From an uncultured Clostridia bacterium (lineage in GTDB: Bacteria; Bacillota; Clostridia; TANB77; CAG-508): 64,000 nucleotides of DNA. A model generated the notes under the pieces. It was not told the DNA's origin and searched no databases. It saw nothing but the letters and a program-made list of their open reading frames with translations. The stretch is from positions 1 to 64,000 of the forward strand of contig CAKPLT010000002.1 of the NCBI GenBank assembly GCA_934167755.1, in the 5' to 3' direction. Position numbers and translations under genes: made by a program. Shown here one piece after another: positions 22,571 to 32,241 of this stretch. Each line of letters opens with the position of its first letter. Position 1 is the stretch's first letter.

Positions 22571-24994
22571 TACTGTGCCCATTTTTAGTTCTTGTAACTT
22601 TTCAAGAGTCATAAGAACTTGACGAGGTTTACTTCCTTGATATCCAGAAATAACTCCTCTTTCTTCCATTTGGTCAATAATTCTACCTGCTCTTGCATAT
22701 CCAACTTTAAATCTTCTTTGAATAAATGATGTTGATGCTTGTCCTGTTTCTACAACTACATCTATTGCATCCATTAAGAATGGATCTGTATCATCATCTG
22801 GATCTCCTGTTTCTGCTGCAAGTTCTTTATCTGATTTGTTACTGTTTTCTATGCTTTCTAGTATGTCTTCACTATATGTTGCTTCTCCATTTGATTTTAC
22901 AAATGATACTATTTTTTCTACTTCTTCATCTGATACAAATGCACCTTGAACTCTTACTGGCTTTGGTGCTCCTGATGGATAAAATAGCATATCTCCTTTT
23001 CCTAATAGTTTTTCAGCTCCTACTTGGTCTAGTATTGTTCTTGAGTCTACTTGTGATGATACTGCAAATGCTATTCTTGATGGTATATTTGCTTTTATTA
23101 TTCCTGTAATTACATCTACTGATGGACGCTGTGTTGCTATTATTAAGTGCATTCCTGCTGCTCTTGCTTTTTGTGCTAATCTACAAATTGAGTCTTCTAC
23201 TTCTTTTGCTGCTACCATCATTAAGTCTGCTAACTCATCTATTATTATTACTATTTGTGGCAATGTTCCAGTTCCTTCTTTTTCTGCCATTGCATTATAT
23301 CCTTTTAGGTCTCTTACTCCTTTTTGAGCAAATAGATTATATCTATTATCCATTTCTTGTACAGCCCATGCTAATGCACCTGCTGCCTTTTTAGGGTCTG
23401 TTACTACTGGTATTAATAAATGTGGTATTCCATTATATACTGATAATTCTACTACTTTGGGGTCTACCATTACAAATTTTACTTCACTTGGTTTTGCTTT
23501 GTATATTATACTTGTTATTAATGTGTTTATACATACACTTTTTCCTGATCCTGTCGCTCCTGCAATTAATGCATGTGGCATTTTTGCAATATCTGCTATT
23601 TCCATATTTCCTGCTACATCTTTTCCTAATGCTACACTTAGTTTTGATTTACTGTCTTGGAATGCATCACTTTCTACAACCTCTCTAAAGTGTACTGTTT
23701 CTTTTTCTGTGTTTGGTACTTCTATTCCTACTGCTTGTTTTCCTGGGATTGGTGCTTCAATTCTTATTGTTTCTGCTGCTAAATTTAGTGCTATATCATC
23801 TGCTAGATTTGCTATTTTACTTACACGAACCCCTTCAGCTGGTTTTAGTTCATATCTTGTTATTGCTGGTCCAACTGATACATTTTCTACTTTTGCTTGT
23901 ACTCCAAAACTATATAGTGTTTTTTGAAGTCTTGTTGCAACTTCTGTTAGTGCTTTTGCTCCACCTTTTAATGCTTTTTTTGTTCCCTTACTTAATAATT
24001 CTACTGGTGGATATTCATAATGTTCATCTTCAACAGCAATTGCATGCTCTAATTGTAAGACTTCTTTTACTTTTTCTTCTTTTTTCTCTTCCTCTTTTTT
24101 AAACAAATTTCCTTCTATGAAATCTGGTTCCATTTTTGGATTTTCTTCCATTCCTAATGGAACTAAATCATCTTTTTCATGTTTGAATTTTCGTCTACTT
24201 CTGTTGTTATTACTCTCATCTTCTATTGTTCTTCCGTTTAAATTGATTTTTATTTGCTCTGGTTGTATTTCTCTTGTTCCTTCATTATCATTTTCAATTT
24301 CCAAATATGCTTTTCTATTTTCATTTGTTGTTTTGGCTCTTTTTCCTTCTTTATGTACTTGTGTTTGTTGTTGTCTTCTTGCTTCTTCATATTCTTCTCT
24401 TGCAATCATTCTTTCTTCATGTTTTTCTTTTCGCTTTTCTACTCTTGATTGTATCCAATTACTTACCATTTGTGATATATCTATTCCAAATGTTACAGCA
24501 AATAATATTAATGAAACACCTATACTTAATATTATTGTTCCAACTTTTCCAAATAACTTAAATAGAGGCACTGCTGCAATGGTACCTAATGCTCCTCCAC
24601 CAATACTGTTTTCTCCAAGTGCATATGCATCTTTAACGACTTCTGAAATATTTTGTTCTATATTAATTTCACCATTATATATTTCATATACACTTAAAAT
24701 TACAGCTACAAATATTAATAGTAATGTATACTGAAATATTTTTGATGATATATATCCATCATCATCTTTACATGCCATTTTTATTGCCACTGCAAATGAT
24801 CCTATTGGTACTACATATTTTATTATTCCAAACATTCCTCCAAAAAAGTCACTAAGAGCCATTCCTACATATCCAGATTCTGTGTATATCAATACAGTTA
24901 GCAAAACACTGAATATTATTGTTACTATTACTCCAAAATTCATTGAACTTTTTTTGCTACTACTTCTTTTTCCTTTACTTTTCCTTTTTGCCAT
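22547..24994 (-). CDS. ftsK: FtsK/SpoIIIE family DNA translocase
   Basis: An 815-residue membrane-anchored DNA pump for chromosome segregation at the septum. Four N-terminal membrane helices (about 20-170), a charged linker (180-320), the translocase motor with Walker A GATGSGKS (479-486) and Walker B IVIIIDELADLMM, and a C-terminal gamma (winged-helix) domain with ASTSFIQRRFKVGYARAGRIID. The last six residues NLGPGT and the stop come from the repeat at 22541-22570, after the expected end near MTLEKLQEL. Full length otherwise. Confidence 0.96.
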   Translation of the reverse strand: MAKRKSKGKRSSSKKSSMNFGVIVTIIFSVLLTVLIYTESGYVGMALSDFFGGMFGIIKYVVPIGSFAVAIKMACKDDDGYISSKIFQYTLLLIFVAVILSVYEIYNGEINIEQNISEVVKDAYALGENSIGGGALGTIAAVPLFKLFGKVGTIILSIGVSLILFAVTFGIDISQMVSNWIQSRVEKRKEKHEERMIAREEYEEARRQQQTQVHKEGKRAKTTNENRKAYLEIENDNEGTREIQPEQIKINLNGRTIEDESNNNRSRRKFKHEKDDLVPLGMEENPKMEPDFIEGNLFKKEEEKKEEKVKEVLQLEHAIAVEDEHYEYPPVELLSKGTKKALKGGAKALTEVATRLQKTLYSFGVQAKVENVSVGPAITRYELKPAEGVRVSKIANLADDIALNLAAETIRIEAPIPGKQAVGIEVPNTEKETVHFREVVESDAFQDSKSKLSVALGKDVAGNMEIADIAKMPHALIAGATGSGKSVCINTLITSIIYKAKPSEVKFVMVDPKVVELSVYNGIPHLLIPVVTDPKKAAGALAWAVQEMDNRYNLFAQKGVRDLKGYNAMAEKEGTGTLPQIVIIIDELADLMMVAAKEVEDSICRLAQKARAAGMHLIIATQRPSVDVITGIIKANIPSRIAFAVSSQVDSRTILDQVGAEKLLGKGDMLFYPSGAPKPVRVQGAFVSDEEVEKIVSFVKSNGEATYSEDILESIENSNKSDKELAAETGDPDDDTDPFLMDAIDVVVETGQASTSFIQRRFKVGYARAGRIIDQMEERGVISGYQGSKPRQVLMTLEKLQELKMGTVGNLGPGT

Positions 24995-25020
24995 TTGTTA
25001 CATCCTTTCTAAAAAATAAA

Positions 25021-25090
25021 GGACTGTTTTAATGATAAAATTCTTAAATTTTTACCATTAAGACCGTCCCCGTGGTAAATTTTTTTACCA
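25021..25090. repeat. GGGAC-type palindromic repeat, second family
   Basis: GGACTGTTTTAATG at 25021 pairs imperfectly with CATTAAGACCGTCC ending at 25069. A second hairpin, TTTACCA/TGGTAAA, encloses GACCGTCCCC, the same flank-core-flank design as the GGGACCGGGTAC units. It lies between ftsK and the coiled-coil gene ending at 25098. Confidence 0.7.
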
Positions 25091-25097
25091 TTAATTT

Positions 25098-25601
25098 CTA
25101 TTGAAGTTCTTTTTTACTATTTTGAATTGTTTTTATTGTATCTTCTAATGACATCTCCATTAAATTAACAGCTTCACCAAGATTTTTTTCTAATTTAGCT
25201 AATGTATCTGTTAATACTTTTTCTGTTGAATCTAATAAATTATTTGCATATTCTTTTGTACCTTGAGATATTTCTCTAGACATTTCATTTGCTGTTTCAA
25301 TTATTTCTGCTTTTTGCTCATATGCCTTTCTTGTTATTTCATGTTCATCTATCATTGAAATAATTCTATTTTCAGCTTCTTTAACTATTCCATCAGCTTC
25401 TTTTTGAGCCTCAACTAATATTCTTTGTCTTTCTTCTTTTACCCATTTTGCTTGTTTTAATTCATCTGGTAGTTTTATTCTTATTTCCTTTATTATTTCA
25501 AGCATCTCTTCTTTATCAACCATTCCCTTATTTGTAAAAGGTAGATTTTTGCTATTTTCTAATATGTCTTCTAATGTTTCTAATAATGTAAAGATTTCCA
25601 T
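25098..25601 (-). CDS. ATP-synthase-b/DivIVA-like coiled-coil protein
   Basis: A 167-residue, wholly helical protein with a central coiled coil (about 55-135, RILVEAQKEADGIVKEAENRI). Similar proteins in Clostridia are found beside rsmD and are often labelled ATPase or V-type subunit H by weak similarity only. There is no membrane segment or nucleotide motif, so an enzyme role is unlikely. It follows rsmD by 22 bases. Confidence 0.72.
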   Translation of the reverse strand: MEIFTLLETLEDILENSKNLPFTNKGMVDKEEMLEIIKEIRIKLPDELKQAKWVKEERQRILVEAQKEADGIVKEAENRIISMIDEHEITRKAYEQKAEIIETANEMSREISQGTKEYANNLLDSTEKVLTDTLAKLEKNLGEAVNLMEMSLEDTIKTIQNSKKELQ

Positions 25602-25623
25602 CGTTTACCCCTTTCTAGGTATT

Positions 25624-26172
25624 TTAAATTTCAAGAAATATTATTGTTGCTCTTCCATATTTTCTTTTGTCAACAATCTTGATTTCTATATTTCCTATCT
25701 CTTTCAGTATTCTTTGCTCATCATCTGTTTCTATAATGATTAGACTTTCGTTTTTTGCTATCCCAAATTCTTTTATTTTCATTAATGATTTAAATATATA
25801 ATCTGTTGCATATGGTGGATCGATATATATTATATCAAACTGTTCATTTTTCACTTTTTCTAGGCATGTTTCAAAATCTAAGTTTATAACCTTCGCCTTT
25901 TCTTCCATATGCGTTTTTTCTATATTTCTTTTTATTATTTCTATGGCTTCTTTTGACTTATCACATAAAATTGCTTTTTCAGCCCCTCTACTTAAACATT
26001 CTAGTCCTATTGCTCCACTTCCTGCAAATAAGTCTAGCACTGTTGCACCTTCTATTTCATTTTGTATTATATTAAATATTGATTCTTTTACTCTATCTAA
26101 TGTTGGTCTTGTATTTGTTCCTTCTAAAGTATATAATTTTGTTCCTCTTGCTTTTCCACTTATTATTCTCAT
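25624..26172 (-). CDS. rsmD: 16S rRNA (guanine966-N2)-methyltransferase RsmD
   Basis: A 182-residue SAM-dependent methyltransferase. Seen: MRIISGKARGTKL, TRPTLDRVKESIFNII, the SAM-binding VLDLFAGSGAIGLECLSRGA and the catalytic YIDPPY. It methylates G966 of 16S rRNA in the small subunit. Length and order match the family. A promoter lies 30 bases upstream, so it leads the unit with the coiled-coil gene. Confidence 0.95.
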   Translation of the reverse strand: MRIISGKARGTKLYTLEGTNTRPTLDRVKESIFNIIQNEIEGATVLDLFAGSGAIGLECLSRGAEKAILCDKSKEAIEIIKRNIEKTHMEEKAKVINLDFETCLEKVKNEQFDIIYIDPPYATDYIFKSLMKIKEFGIAKNESLIIIETDDEQRILKEIGNIEIKIVDKRKYGRATIIFLEI

Positions 26173-26201
26173 TTTGCCAATTTCAGCCTTTCTATATTAA
26201 T

Positions 26202-26229
26202 ATTTTATTCTTTTTTTCTATATTGTCAA
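26202..26229 (-). promoter_or_regulatory. Promoter of rsmD
   Basis: Minus strand: perfect -35 TTGACA (26224-26229), 16-base spacer, -10 TAAAAT (26202-26207), 29 bases before the rsmD ATG. Confidence 0.7.
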
Positions 26230-26286
26230 TAGTTTTAACTAAATTGTAATATAGTTTTAATATTTTTGTAATATTGTAAAATTTAA

Positions 26287-26334
26287 AGGCATTCCAATGT
26301 TTCTGGTTAAATCTCCAGAATCAAAGGAATGCCT
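26287..26334 (-). terminator. Hairpin terminator of divIVA
   Basis: AGGCATTCC (26287-26295) and GGAATGCCT (26326-26334) pair, with an inner TTCTGG/CCAGAA stem. It lies 17 bases past the divIVA stop; the T-run after it (TTTAAATTTT) is weak. Confidence 0.65.
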
Positions 26335-26350
26335 CTGAATTATTTTTTAT

Positions 26351-26845
26351 CTAGTCTTCATCATCATTTTTATTTATTTCTTTAATTAATTCTGATTGAG
26401 ATATTAATAAAGATTCCATCTTTGCTTTATATATATCAAATTGTTTTTTAACATCATTAAATTGTTGTTCTTTTATTCTTGTTTGTTGTTCTATTTCAGT
26501 TAATGCTTTTGCAGCACTGTCTTTTGTGTTTCTAATTATATTTTCAGATTCTTTTTGTGCTTCTGAAACAATTTGATCAGCTTGTTGCTTTGCAACACTT
26601 TTTACTTCTTCAGCAGTTGACTGTGCCATCACAAGTGTATTTTGTAATGTTGTTTCTATTGTTTTATAATGATTCAATGCATTATTTAGTTCGTCTACCT
26701 TTGCAGTCATTGTTGCTAATTCTTTGTAATTAGTTTCATAGTCTTGCATTATTTGATCCAAAAATTCGTCAACTTCTTCTACATTATATCCATTCATCAT
26801 TTGTTTACTAAACTTCTTATTTTCTATATCTAATGGTGTAATCAT
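26351..26845 (-). CDS. divIVA: Cell division/polar-targeting protein DivIVA
   Basis: A 164-residue DivIVA. The conserved N-terminal lipid-binding segment ITPLDIENKKFSKQMMNGYN is followed by VEEVDEFLDQI and a long coiled coil (about 30-150). It marks curved membranes at the septum and poles. The ATG at 26845 follows CGGAGG; an in-frame start at 26869 would place that site inside the gene. It comes directly after sepF; the ylmG and ylmH genes often found between the two are missing. Confidence 0.94.
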   Translation of the reverse strand: MITPLDIENKKFSKQMMNGYNVEEVDEFLDQIMQDYETNYKELATMTAKVDELNNALNHYKTIETTLQNTLVMAQSTAEEVKSVAKQQADQIVSEAQKESENIIRNTKDSAAKALTEIEQQTRIKEQQFNDVKKQFDIYKAKMESLLISQSELIKEINKNDDED

Positions 26846-26897
26846 ATTAGATAGCCTCCGTTCTTTCAAAGGTTTTGCCTATATTTTTTTACTATAA

Positions 26898-27389
26898 CTA
26901 ATTTATGCTATTATTTTTTAACCAAGAAACAGATAATTTACTTTTTATTTCTTCTCTTGCCATTTCATTTGTTATTTCATAGTTCATTGGTGCTATTAAA
27001 AATATTGAATTTGATATTTTTTGAATATGTCCATCAAGTGCATAAACTCCGCCACTAATAAAGTCTACTATTCTTCTAGCAACATCTTTATTAACATATT
27101 CTAAATTTACTATTACTGATTTTTTCTCTTTTAATAAACTACATATTTCTTCTGATTGTTCAAATGTAGTTGGTTGAGAAATTACCATTTTTACAGATTG
27201 TCCTTGTGCATTAATTGGAACAACTTTTCCTTTCTTGCTTCCAAAGAATTTTCTATCTTCTTCTTCATTATCATAGTTTGATGTTTTATCTTCATATTCA
27301 TATACATCATCATCATCATATTCTTCTGTTTCTCCTTGGTCTACTCCTCCGAATAGCCCCCATACTTTGTCCATTATAGCTCCTGCCAT
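26898..27389 (-). CDS. sepF: Cell division protein SepF
   Basis: A 163-residue FtsZ-associated division protein. The N-terminal amphipathic membrane helix MAGAIMDKVWGLFG is followed by an acidic linker (18-55, DDDDVYEYED) and the SepF core with VKMVISQPTTFEQSEEI, VIVNLEYVNKDVARRIVDFISG and AVYALDGHIQKI-like GGVYALDGHIQKIS. It polymerises into rings and bundles FtsZ at the septum. AGGAGGG is well placed. Confidence 0.94.
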   Translation of the reverse strand: MAGAIMDKVWGLFGGVDQGETEEYDDDDVYEYEDKTSNYDNEEEDRKFFGSKKGKVVPINAQGQSVKMVISQPTTFEQSEEICSLLKEKKSVIVNLEYVNKDVARRIVDFISGGVYALDGHIQKISNSIFLIAPMNYEITNEMAREEIKSKLSVSWLKNNSIN

Positions 27390-27438
27390 TTTTATACCCT
27401 CCTAATATTTTACACTTTCGTATTCAAGTTTTGCCTTA

Positions 27439-27467
27439 AGTATCTAACTTTTTTCCTGTTTTGTCAA
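27439..27467 (-). promoter_or_regulatory. Possible promoter of sepF-divIVA
   Basis: Minus strand: perfect -35 TTGACA (27462-27467), 17-base spacer, -10 GATACT (27439-27444; four of six consensus bases). Confidence 0.45.
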
Positions 27468-27520
27468 TAGTTTTTTAAATTGTAATCAAAATTTAATATT
27501 TTTGTAATATTTTTGTAATA

Positions 27521-28738
27521 TTAATCATTCATTATTATCTCATCATAATTATTTATCTTTTTATAGTTTCTTATATCTTGTGCACTATACCCAAGTTCTT
27601 GTAATTCTTCATTTTTATATGATTCTATTATAGAATATTTGTCTGTTTGTTTTTTTATTTTTACTAATATTTTAGTCTGTACTCCCGCTTTATTTCTTGT
27701 CACATAATATAATCCATTTTCTTGTGTTAAAGCTTGATTTGGAACTTTTAATCCTGATACATCCCACCAAATTACATCAATGGAAATCTTTCGATGATTT
27801 ATTAATGCATCTGTCATTTTGTTTATTTGAAATATAATTGTTCTTTTTCCACTTTCATCATTTATTTGGATTATTTTCGCATTTTCTTCATCATCATTTG
27901 CAATTCTAATTTTTACAGTATCATTAACTTTTGCTTCCATTGCTTCTTTAGAATTTAGTGTTACCGCAATGTAACATTTAAAATTATCAATTATTTTTCC
28001 ACATTCATTACTAGCAGATATTATTTGATTTGTTTTTAAATCCAAACTTTCTAAGTATTGTTCATTTATTGTATTAAATTTATCAGGTGATAGTGTTTCC
28101 TCTAGTCCGTCAACTCTATATGATACAATTCCACTCATTGGGGCTTTTTGATATTCTGAACCATTTTTTAATTTATTTTCTAATTCATTTCTTTCTTTAA
28201 CTAATTTTTTTATTTCTTTATTTTCTGTTATTTCTCCAAGAAATCTTATTTTTTTACTTATCAGTGTGTCAATATTTTTCTTATATTCTGTTATTTCTTG
28301 ATAATTATTTAATATACTGAGGTTCTCTATTTTAGCCTCAATTTGGCTTTCTATAGCTTTTATATCTGCTGAAGTGTTACTATTACTGTTGCTTTCGTTT
28401 TCTTGCTCTAGTAAATCTTGAATTTTATAGTTTAATTCATTTATTTGTGTTGTTATTTCTTTTTCACTACTGCTATAATATCTAAATATTGGTTCATTTA
28501 TTGCCACTCTTTGTCCTTCTGAAACTATTGCATAAATTCCATTTGTATAGTTTTCACCTTTTTTTACTTGTTCATTTCGTATTATGTATCCCGTTGTTTC
28601 GTCTTCTTGTGATAATGTTCCCTGATTAATAATATACACATCTGCTGAGTGAACTAATAATAAATAAATTGCCCAAATGATATACACTATTATTATAATA
28701 GCCGATATTAAAACTACAATCTTTTTGCCTTTTCCCAA
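27521..28738 (-). CDS. HlyD-like membrane-fusion protein
   Basis: A 405-residue single-span protein. An N-terminal membrane helix (7-30) leads to a barrel-sandwich half (ETTGYIIRNEQVKKGENYTNGIYAIVSEG, quoted in part), a coiled-coil hairpin (about 95-200), the second lipoyl-like half (APMSGIVSYRVDGLEETLSP) and a beta-barrel end. This is the shape of HlyD adaptors, though no transporter lies beside it. Similar proteins sit upstream of sepF in other Clostridia. The start is a TTG with AAAGGAGC eight bases before it. Confidence 0.8.
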   Translation of the reverse strand: MGKGKKIVVLISAIIIIVYIIWAIYLLLVHSADVYIINQGTLSQEDETTGYIIRNEQVKKGENYTNGIYAIVSEGQRVAINEPIFRYYSSSEKEITTQINELNYKIQDLLEQENESNSNSNTSADIKAIESQIEAKIENLSILNNYQEITEYKKNIDTLISKKIRFLGEITENKEIKKLVKERNELENKLKNGSEYQKAPMSGIVSYRVDGLEETLSPDKFNTINEQYLESLDLKTNQIISASNECGKIIDNFKCYIAVTLNSKEAMEAKVNDTVKIRIANDDEENAKIIQINDESGKRTIIFQINKMTDALINHRKISIDVIWWDVSGLKVPNQALTQENGLYYVTRNKAGVQTKILVKIKKQTDKYSIIESYKNEELQELGYSAQDIRNYKKINNYDEIIMND

Positions 28739-28771
28739 GTTTTTCTGCTCCTTTCCAAGATTAATACATAA

Positions 28772-29683
28772 TTATATAATATGTATTTCATCCAAAATCT
28801 TTTGTAAATCATATGGTTCAATCCATATTGTTTGCTTGTTTTTCTTGAACCATGTAATTTGTCTTTTTGCATATCTTCTAGTTTCCATTTTTATTTTATC
28901 AATCATTTCGTTTTCTGTCATTTTTCCTTGTAGATATTCTACTACTTCTTTATACCCTAAACCCTGCATTGCTGTTGGAAATTCATCATATTTTTCTAAC
29001 AAATCCTGTACTTCTTGAACTAATCCTTGTTCAATCATAATATCTACTCTTTTATTAATTCTTTCATAAAGTTTTTCTCTATCCATATTGATTGCAAAAA
29101 CTTTATAATCATATTTAACACCATTTTTTCTTGATTCAATCTCTTGTTCTGTCTTATTTTTTCCTGTTGCTTTATAAATTTCTAGAACTCTTAAAATCCT
29201 TTTCTGGTCATTTGTACTTATTTTTTCCATTGCCTGTGGATCAATTTTTTTAGCTTCATTATATAATTTTTCAAGCCCTTCTTGCTTAGCTATATTTTCT
29301 AATTTTTTTCTGTATTGTTCATCAAATTTTATATCTTGGTATTCAATTCCATATATTAAACTATCTACATACAAACCTGTTCCACCAACTATAATAGGAA
29401 TTTTGCCTTTATCTAGTACTTCTTCTATTGCTCTTTCTGCATCTTTTTTGAAATCTGCTACACTATATCTTTTATTAGGTTCAACAAAGTCCAACAAATA
29501 ATGTTTTATTCCTTGCGTTTCGTCTATTGATGGTTTTGCTGTTCCTATATTCATATCTTTGTAAATTTGCATAGAATCACTTGAAATTATTTCTCCATTT
29601 ATTTTTTTTGCTAATTCAATTGATAATGCTGTTTTTCCTGATGCGGTTGGTCCACATATTACTATTACTTTTGGCTTGTTCAT
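28772..29683 (-). CDS. miaA: tRNA dimethylallyltransferase MiaA
   Basis: A 303-residue enzyme that adds an isopentenyl group to A37 of tRNAs reading UNN codons. Seen: P-loop GPTASGKT (11-18), ISSDSMQIYKDMNIGTAKP, the HYLLDFVEPNKRYSVADF block, GGTGLYVDSLIYG and RRYAKRQITWF near the end. Full length, with AAAGGAG upstream. It lies 62 bases after mutL, separated by a repeat half-unit. Confidence 0.96.
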   Translation of the reverse strand: MNKPKVIVICGPTASGKTALSIELAKKINGEIISSDSMQIYKDMNIGTAKPSIDETQGIKHYLLDFVEPNKRYSVADFKKDAERAIEEVLDKGKIPIIVGGTGLYVDSLIYGIEYQDIKFDEQYRKKLENIAKQEGLEKLYNEAKKIDPQAMEKISTNDQKRILRVLEIYKATGKNKTEQEIESRKNGVKYDYKVFAINMDREKLYERINKRVDIMIEQGLVQEVQDLLEKYDEFPTAMQGLGYKEVVEYLQGKMTENEMIDKIKMETRRYAKRQITWFKKNKQTIWIEPYDLQKILDEIHII

Positions 29684-29704
29684 ATATGTATTCTCCTTTT
29701 AAGT

Positions 29705-29735
29705 GGGAAATTAGGGACCGGGTACATAATTTCCC
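29705..29735. repeat. REP-like half-unit, copy 5, between mutL and miaA
   Basis: A perfect 9-base stem GGGAAATTA (29705-29713)/TAATTTCCC (29727-29735) encloses GGGACCGGGTACA. It is a single unit, 10 bases past the mutL stop and 21 bases before the miaA start. Confidence 0.9.
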
Positions 29736-29745
29736 TTTTTTCTTT

Positions 29746-32142
29746 TTATTTTCTTGCAAATTTTCGTTCAATATCATATTTAGACATTTTTATAGCTGTT
29801 GGTCTTCCATGTGGACAAGTAAATGGATTTGGTAATATTAATAGTTCTTGCATTAAGCTGTCAACTTCTTCTTTAGTTAATGCCATATTCGCTTTTACTG
29901 CTGCTTTACATGCTACTGTTGCTATAAATTTTTCTTCTACTTCTTGTTTTGCCGTTCTTGATACTGAATTTATTTCATCTAATGTTTCTAAAAACATTTC
30001 TTTTGTTTCTAAATCTAAGCACATCTCTGGTACTCCTGTTAATTTAATTGTATTTTCTCCAAATTCTTCTATTATGAATCCTGCTTTTCTAAACATTTGC
30101 ATATTGTCTTTAGCTATTTCCATTTCTTTATGTGAAAGTGTTATTATGTCTGGTAATAGCATTAATTGTGAGTCTTTATTTTCATTATTGTAATAGTTTG
30201 CTTTTACTTTTTCATATAGTATTCTTTCATGTGCTGCATGCTGATCTATTATATACATCTCATTTTCGATTTCAATTATTATATATGTTTTAAATACTAT
30301 TCCTATAAATTTATAATTAGGCTTTTGATATTCTTTTAAATTGTCAAATACTGATGTGTTACCTAATGTTGCTATATCATCTGCATTTTGTTTTTCGTTT
30401 TCTTCTTTTTGTTCTTTGCTATCATTTTCTTTTACAGGTTTTGTTCCAAACATTTTTAAATACATTTCTTCAAATTCTTTTGAATATTTTGTTGTTTCAG
30501 TATTTTGATTATTTGTATCTTTTAATTTATTATTCATATCATTTGGTTTAATTTTATTTGTTGTATTTTCTAAATCATATGTTGTATCTGGCTCTGCAAT
30601 ATCTTGTTTTAAATTTTCCTCATTTACAGGATATTTTACTTCTATTTCATTGTTATTACTTGATTTTTCTGATTCTATATTTTCATTTTTTTCTTCTTTT
30701 TTTCCTATATATTCATTTAAATCTAACACTCCAATTTTATTTGTTTCTTCTGTTGTGTTGTTTTTATCATTTTGCATTATGCTATTATTTTGATTTGTAT
30801 TTTTATCTGTTGTTAAATTTGATATATTATCATTTTCTGTTTTTATATTTAAGCCTGGTGTTTCTTGTATTAATTTTTGTTTCATTTCTTGCAATTTTCT
30901 TAATACTTCTTGGCTTTTTTCTAACTCTGTCATTTCAGATTTATCTATACTATTTTGTTGCATCTTATTATTTATTTGTTGATTACTTAATTGCTCTTCT
31001 TTTTGGGGTAGTCCATATTGATTTATATTATTTGTTACTTCTTTCATTTGTCTTGCTCTATATATTTGTTCAACTATAGTTTCTGTTTTTCCACCAAATA
31101 ATCCACTTTCAGCTCTTTTTTCACTTGATGTATGTTCTGGATTTGCTACAAGTTCAGCCTTTAGTAATGAGTCTTTTATAGCATGATATATTGCTTTAAA
31201 TACTGTGTTTTCTTCTTCAAATCTTACTTCTAATTTTGCTGGATGAACATTTACATCAACTTTACTAGGATCCATATCTATATTTAAAACCAAGAAACTA
31301 AACTTTCCTATTGGAATCATACCTTTATATGCTTTTTCTGCAGCTGATGATAATGCCTTATCTTTTATATATCTTTTATTTACAAAAAACAACTGATTTG
31401 CTCTGTTTGAACGTGCTATTTCTGGTTTTCCAATAACTCCATATATATGCATATCTTCATATGTATAATCTGTTTCAATTAATGCTCCTGCTACATCTTT
31501 TCCGTATATACTATAGATTACTGTTTTTAAATCTCCATTCCCATTTGTTTGAATGATTGTTTTTCCTGAATTTATTAATCTTATAGAAATTTCTGGATGT
31601 ACTAGTGCAATTCTTGTAATTGCGTCTTCAATGTATCCTGCTTCTGTAAAATCTTTTTTCAAAAATTTATATCTTACTGGTGTATTATAAAATAAATTTG
31701 TAACTGTTATTGATGTTCCAACAGGGCAGCCAGCCTCTGATTTTTCTAAAATGTTTCCACCTTCAACTATTACTTTAAATCCATTCTGTTGATCAGCTGT
31801 TTTTGAAACCATTTCTACTCTTGCTATTGCAGCAATACTTGCCAATGCTTCTCCTCTGAACCCCATTGAAGTTACAGTGTTTAAATCATCTGCTGATCTA
31901 ATTTTACTTGTTGCATGTCTTTCAAATGCAATCTCTAAGTCATCTTCTGGTATGCCTTTTCCATTATCTGTTACTTTTATATATGAAATTCCTCCATTTT
32001 TTATTTCTACTGTTATATTATTAGCACCAGCATCTATTGAATTTTCTACCATTTCTTTTATTACTGATGCTGGTCTTTCAATTACTTCTCCTGCTGCTAT
32101 TTTATTAATTGTTAAATCATCTAATAAAACTATATTTCCCAT
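29746..32142 (-). CDS. mutL: DNA mismatch repair protein MutL
   Basis: A 798-residue MutL. The N-terminal GHKL ATPase has NKIAAGEVIERPASVIKE, ENSIDAGA, DNGKGI, ERHATSKI and GFRGEALASIA; the C-terminal domain has the endonuclease motif DQHAAHERILYE (about 633-644) and the zinc-site-type CPHGRP, so it should nick DNA as in other bacteria without MutH. The linker (about 370-590) is unusually long, Asn/Lys/Glu-rich and low-complexity. The ATG at 32142 fits the family start. mutS is not in the window. Confidence 0.95.
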   Translation of the reverse strand: MGNIVLLDDLTINKIAAGEVIERPASVIKEMVENSIDAGANNITVEIKNGGISYIKVTDNGKGIPEDDLEIAFERHATSKIRSADDLNTVTSMGFRGEALASIAAIARVEMVSKTADQQNGFKVIVEGGNILEKSEAGCPVGTSITVTNLFYNTPVRYKFLKKDFTEAGYIEDAITRIALVHPEISIRLINSGKTIIQTNGNGDLKTVIYSIYGKDVAGALIETDYTYEDMHIYGVIGKPEIARSNRANQLFFVNKRYIKDKALSSAAEKAYKGMIPIGKFSFLVLNIDMDPSKVDVNVHPAKLEVRFEEENTVFKAIYHAIKDSLLKAELVANPEHTSSEKRAESGLFGGKTETIVEQIYRARQMKEVTNNINQYGLPQKEEQLSNQQINNKMQQNSIDKSEMTELEKSQEVLRKLQEMKQKLIQETPGLNIKTENDNISNLTTDKNTNQNNSIMQNDKNNTTEETNKIGVLDLNEYIGKKEEKNENIESEKSSNNNEIEVKYPVNEENLKQDIAEPDTTYDLENTTNKIKPNDMNNKLKDTNNQNTETTKYSKEFEEMYLKMFGTKPVKENDSKEQKEENEKQNADDIATLGNTSVFDNLKEYQKPNYKFIGIVFKTYIIIEIENEMYIIDQHAAHERILYEKVKANYYNNENKDSQLMLLPDIITLSHKEMEIAKDNMQMFRKAGFIIEEFGENTIKLTGVPEMCLDLETKEMFLETLDEINSVSRTAKQEVEEKFIATVACKAAVKANMALTKEEVDSLMQELLILPNPFTCPHGRPTAIKMSKYDIERKFARK

Positions 32143-32241
32143 CTTTTTCTTCAATCCTCCTCAGTATTCATCAAATACTGTTCTTTTGTTACACTTGTAT
32201 TTTATCATTTATACTATTCTTAATCAAGTATTTTTATAAAT

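Noticed and set aside
22726..24734. Long open frames on the plus strand opposite ftsK (up to about 200 codons)
   Set aside because: They are Leu/Phe/Ile-rich shadows of the antisense strand of a clear ftsK gene, have no ribosome sites, and follow its codon pattern.
30558..31079. A 173-codon plus-strand frame opposite mutL
   Set aside because: It mirrors the low-complexity linker of MutL (Asn/Glu codons read as Leu/Phe/Tyr) and lacks a start signal.
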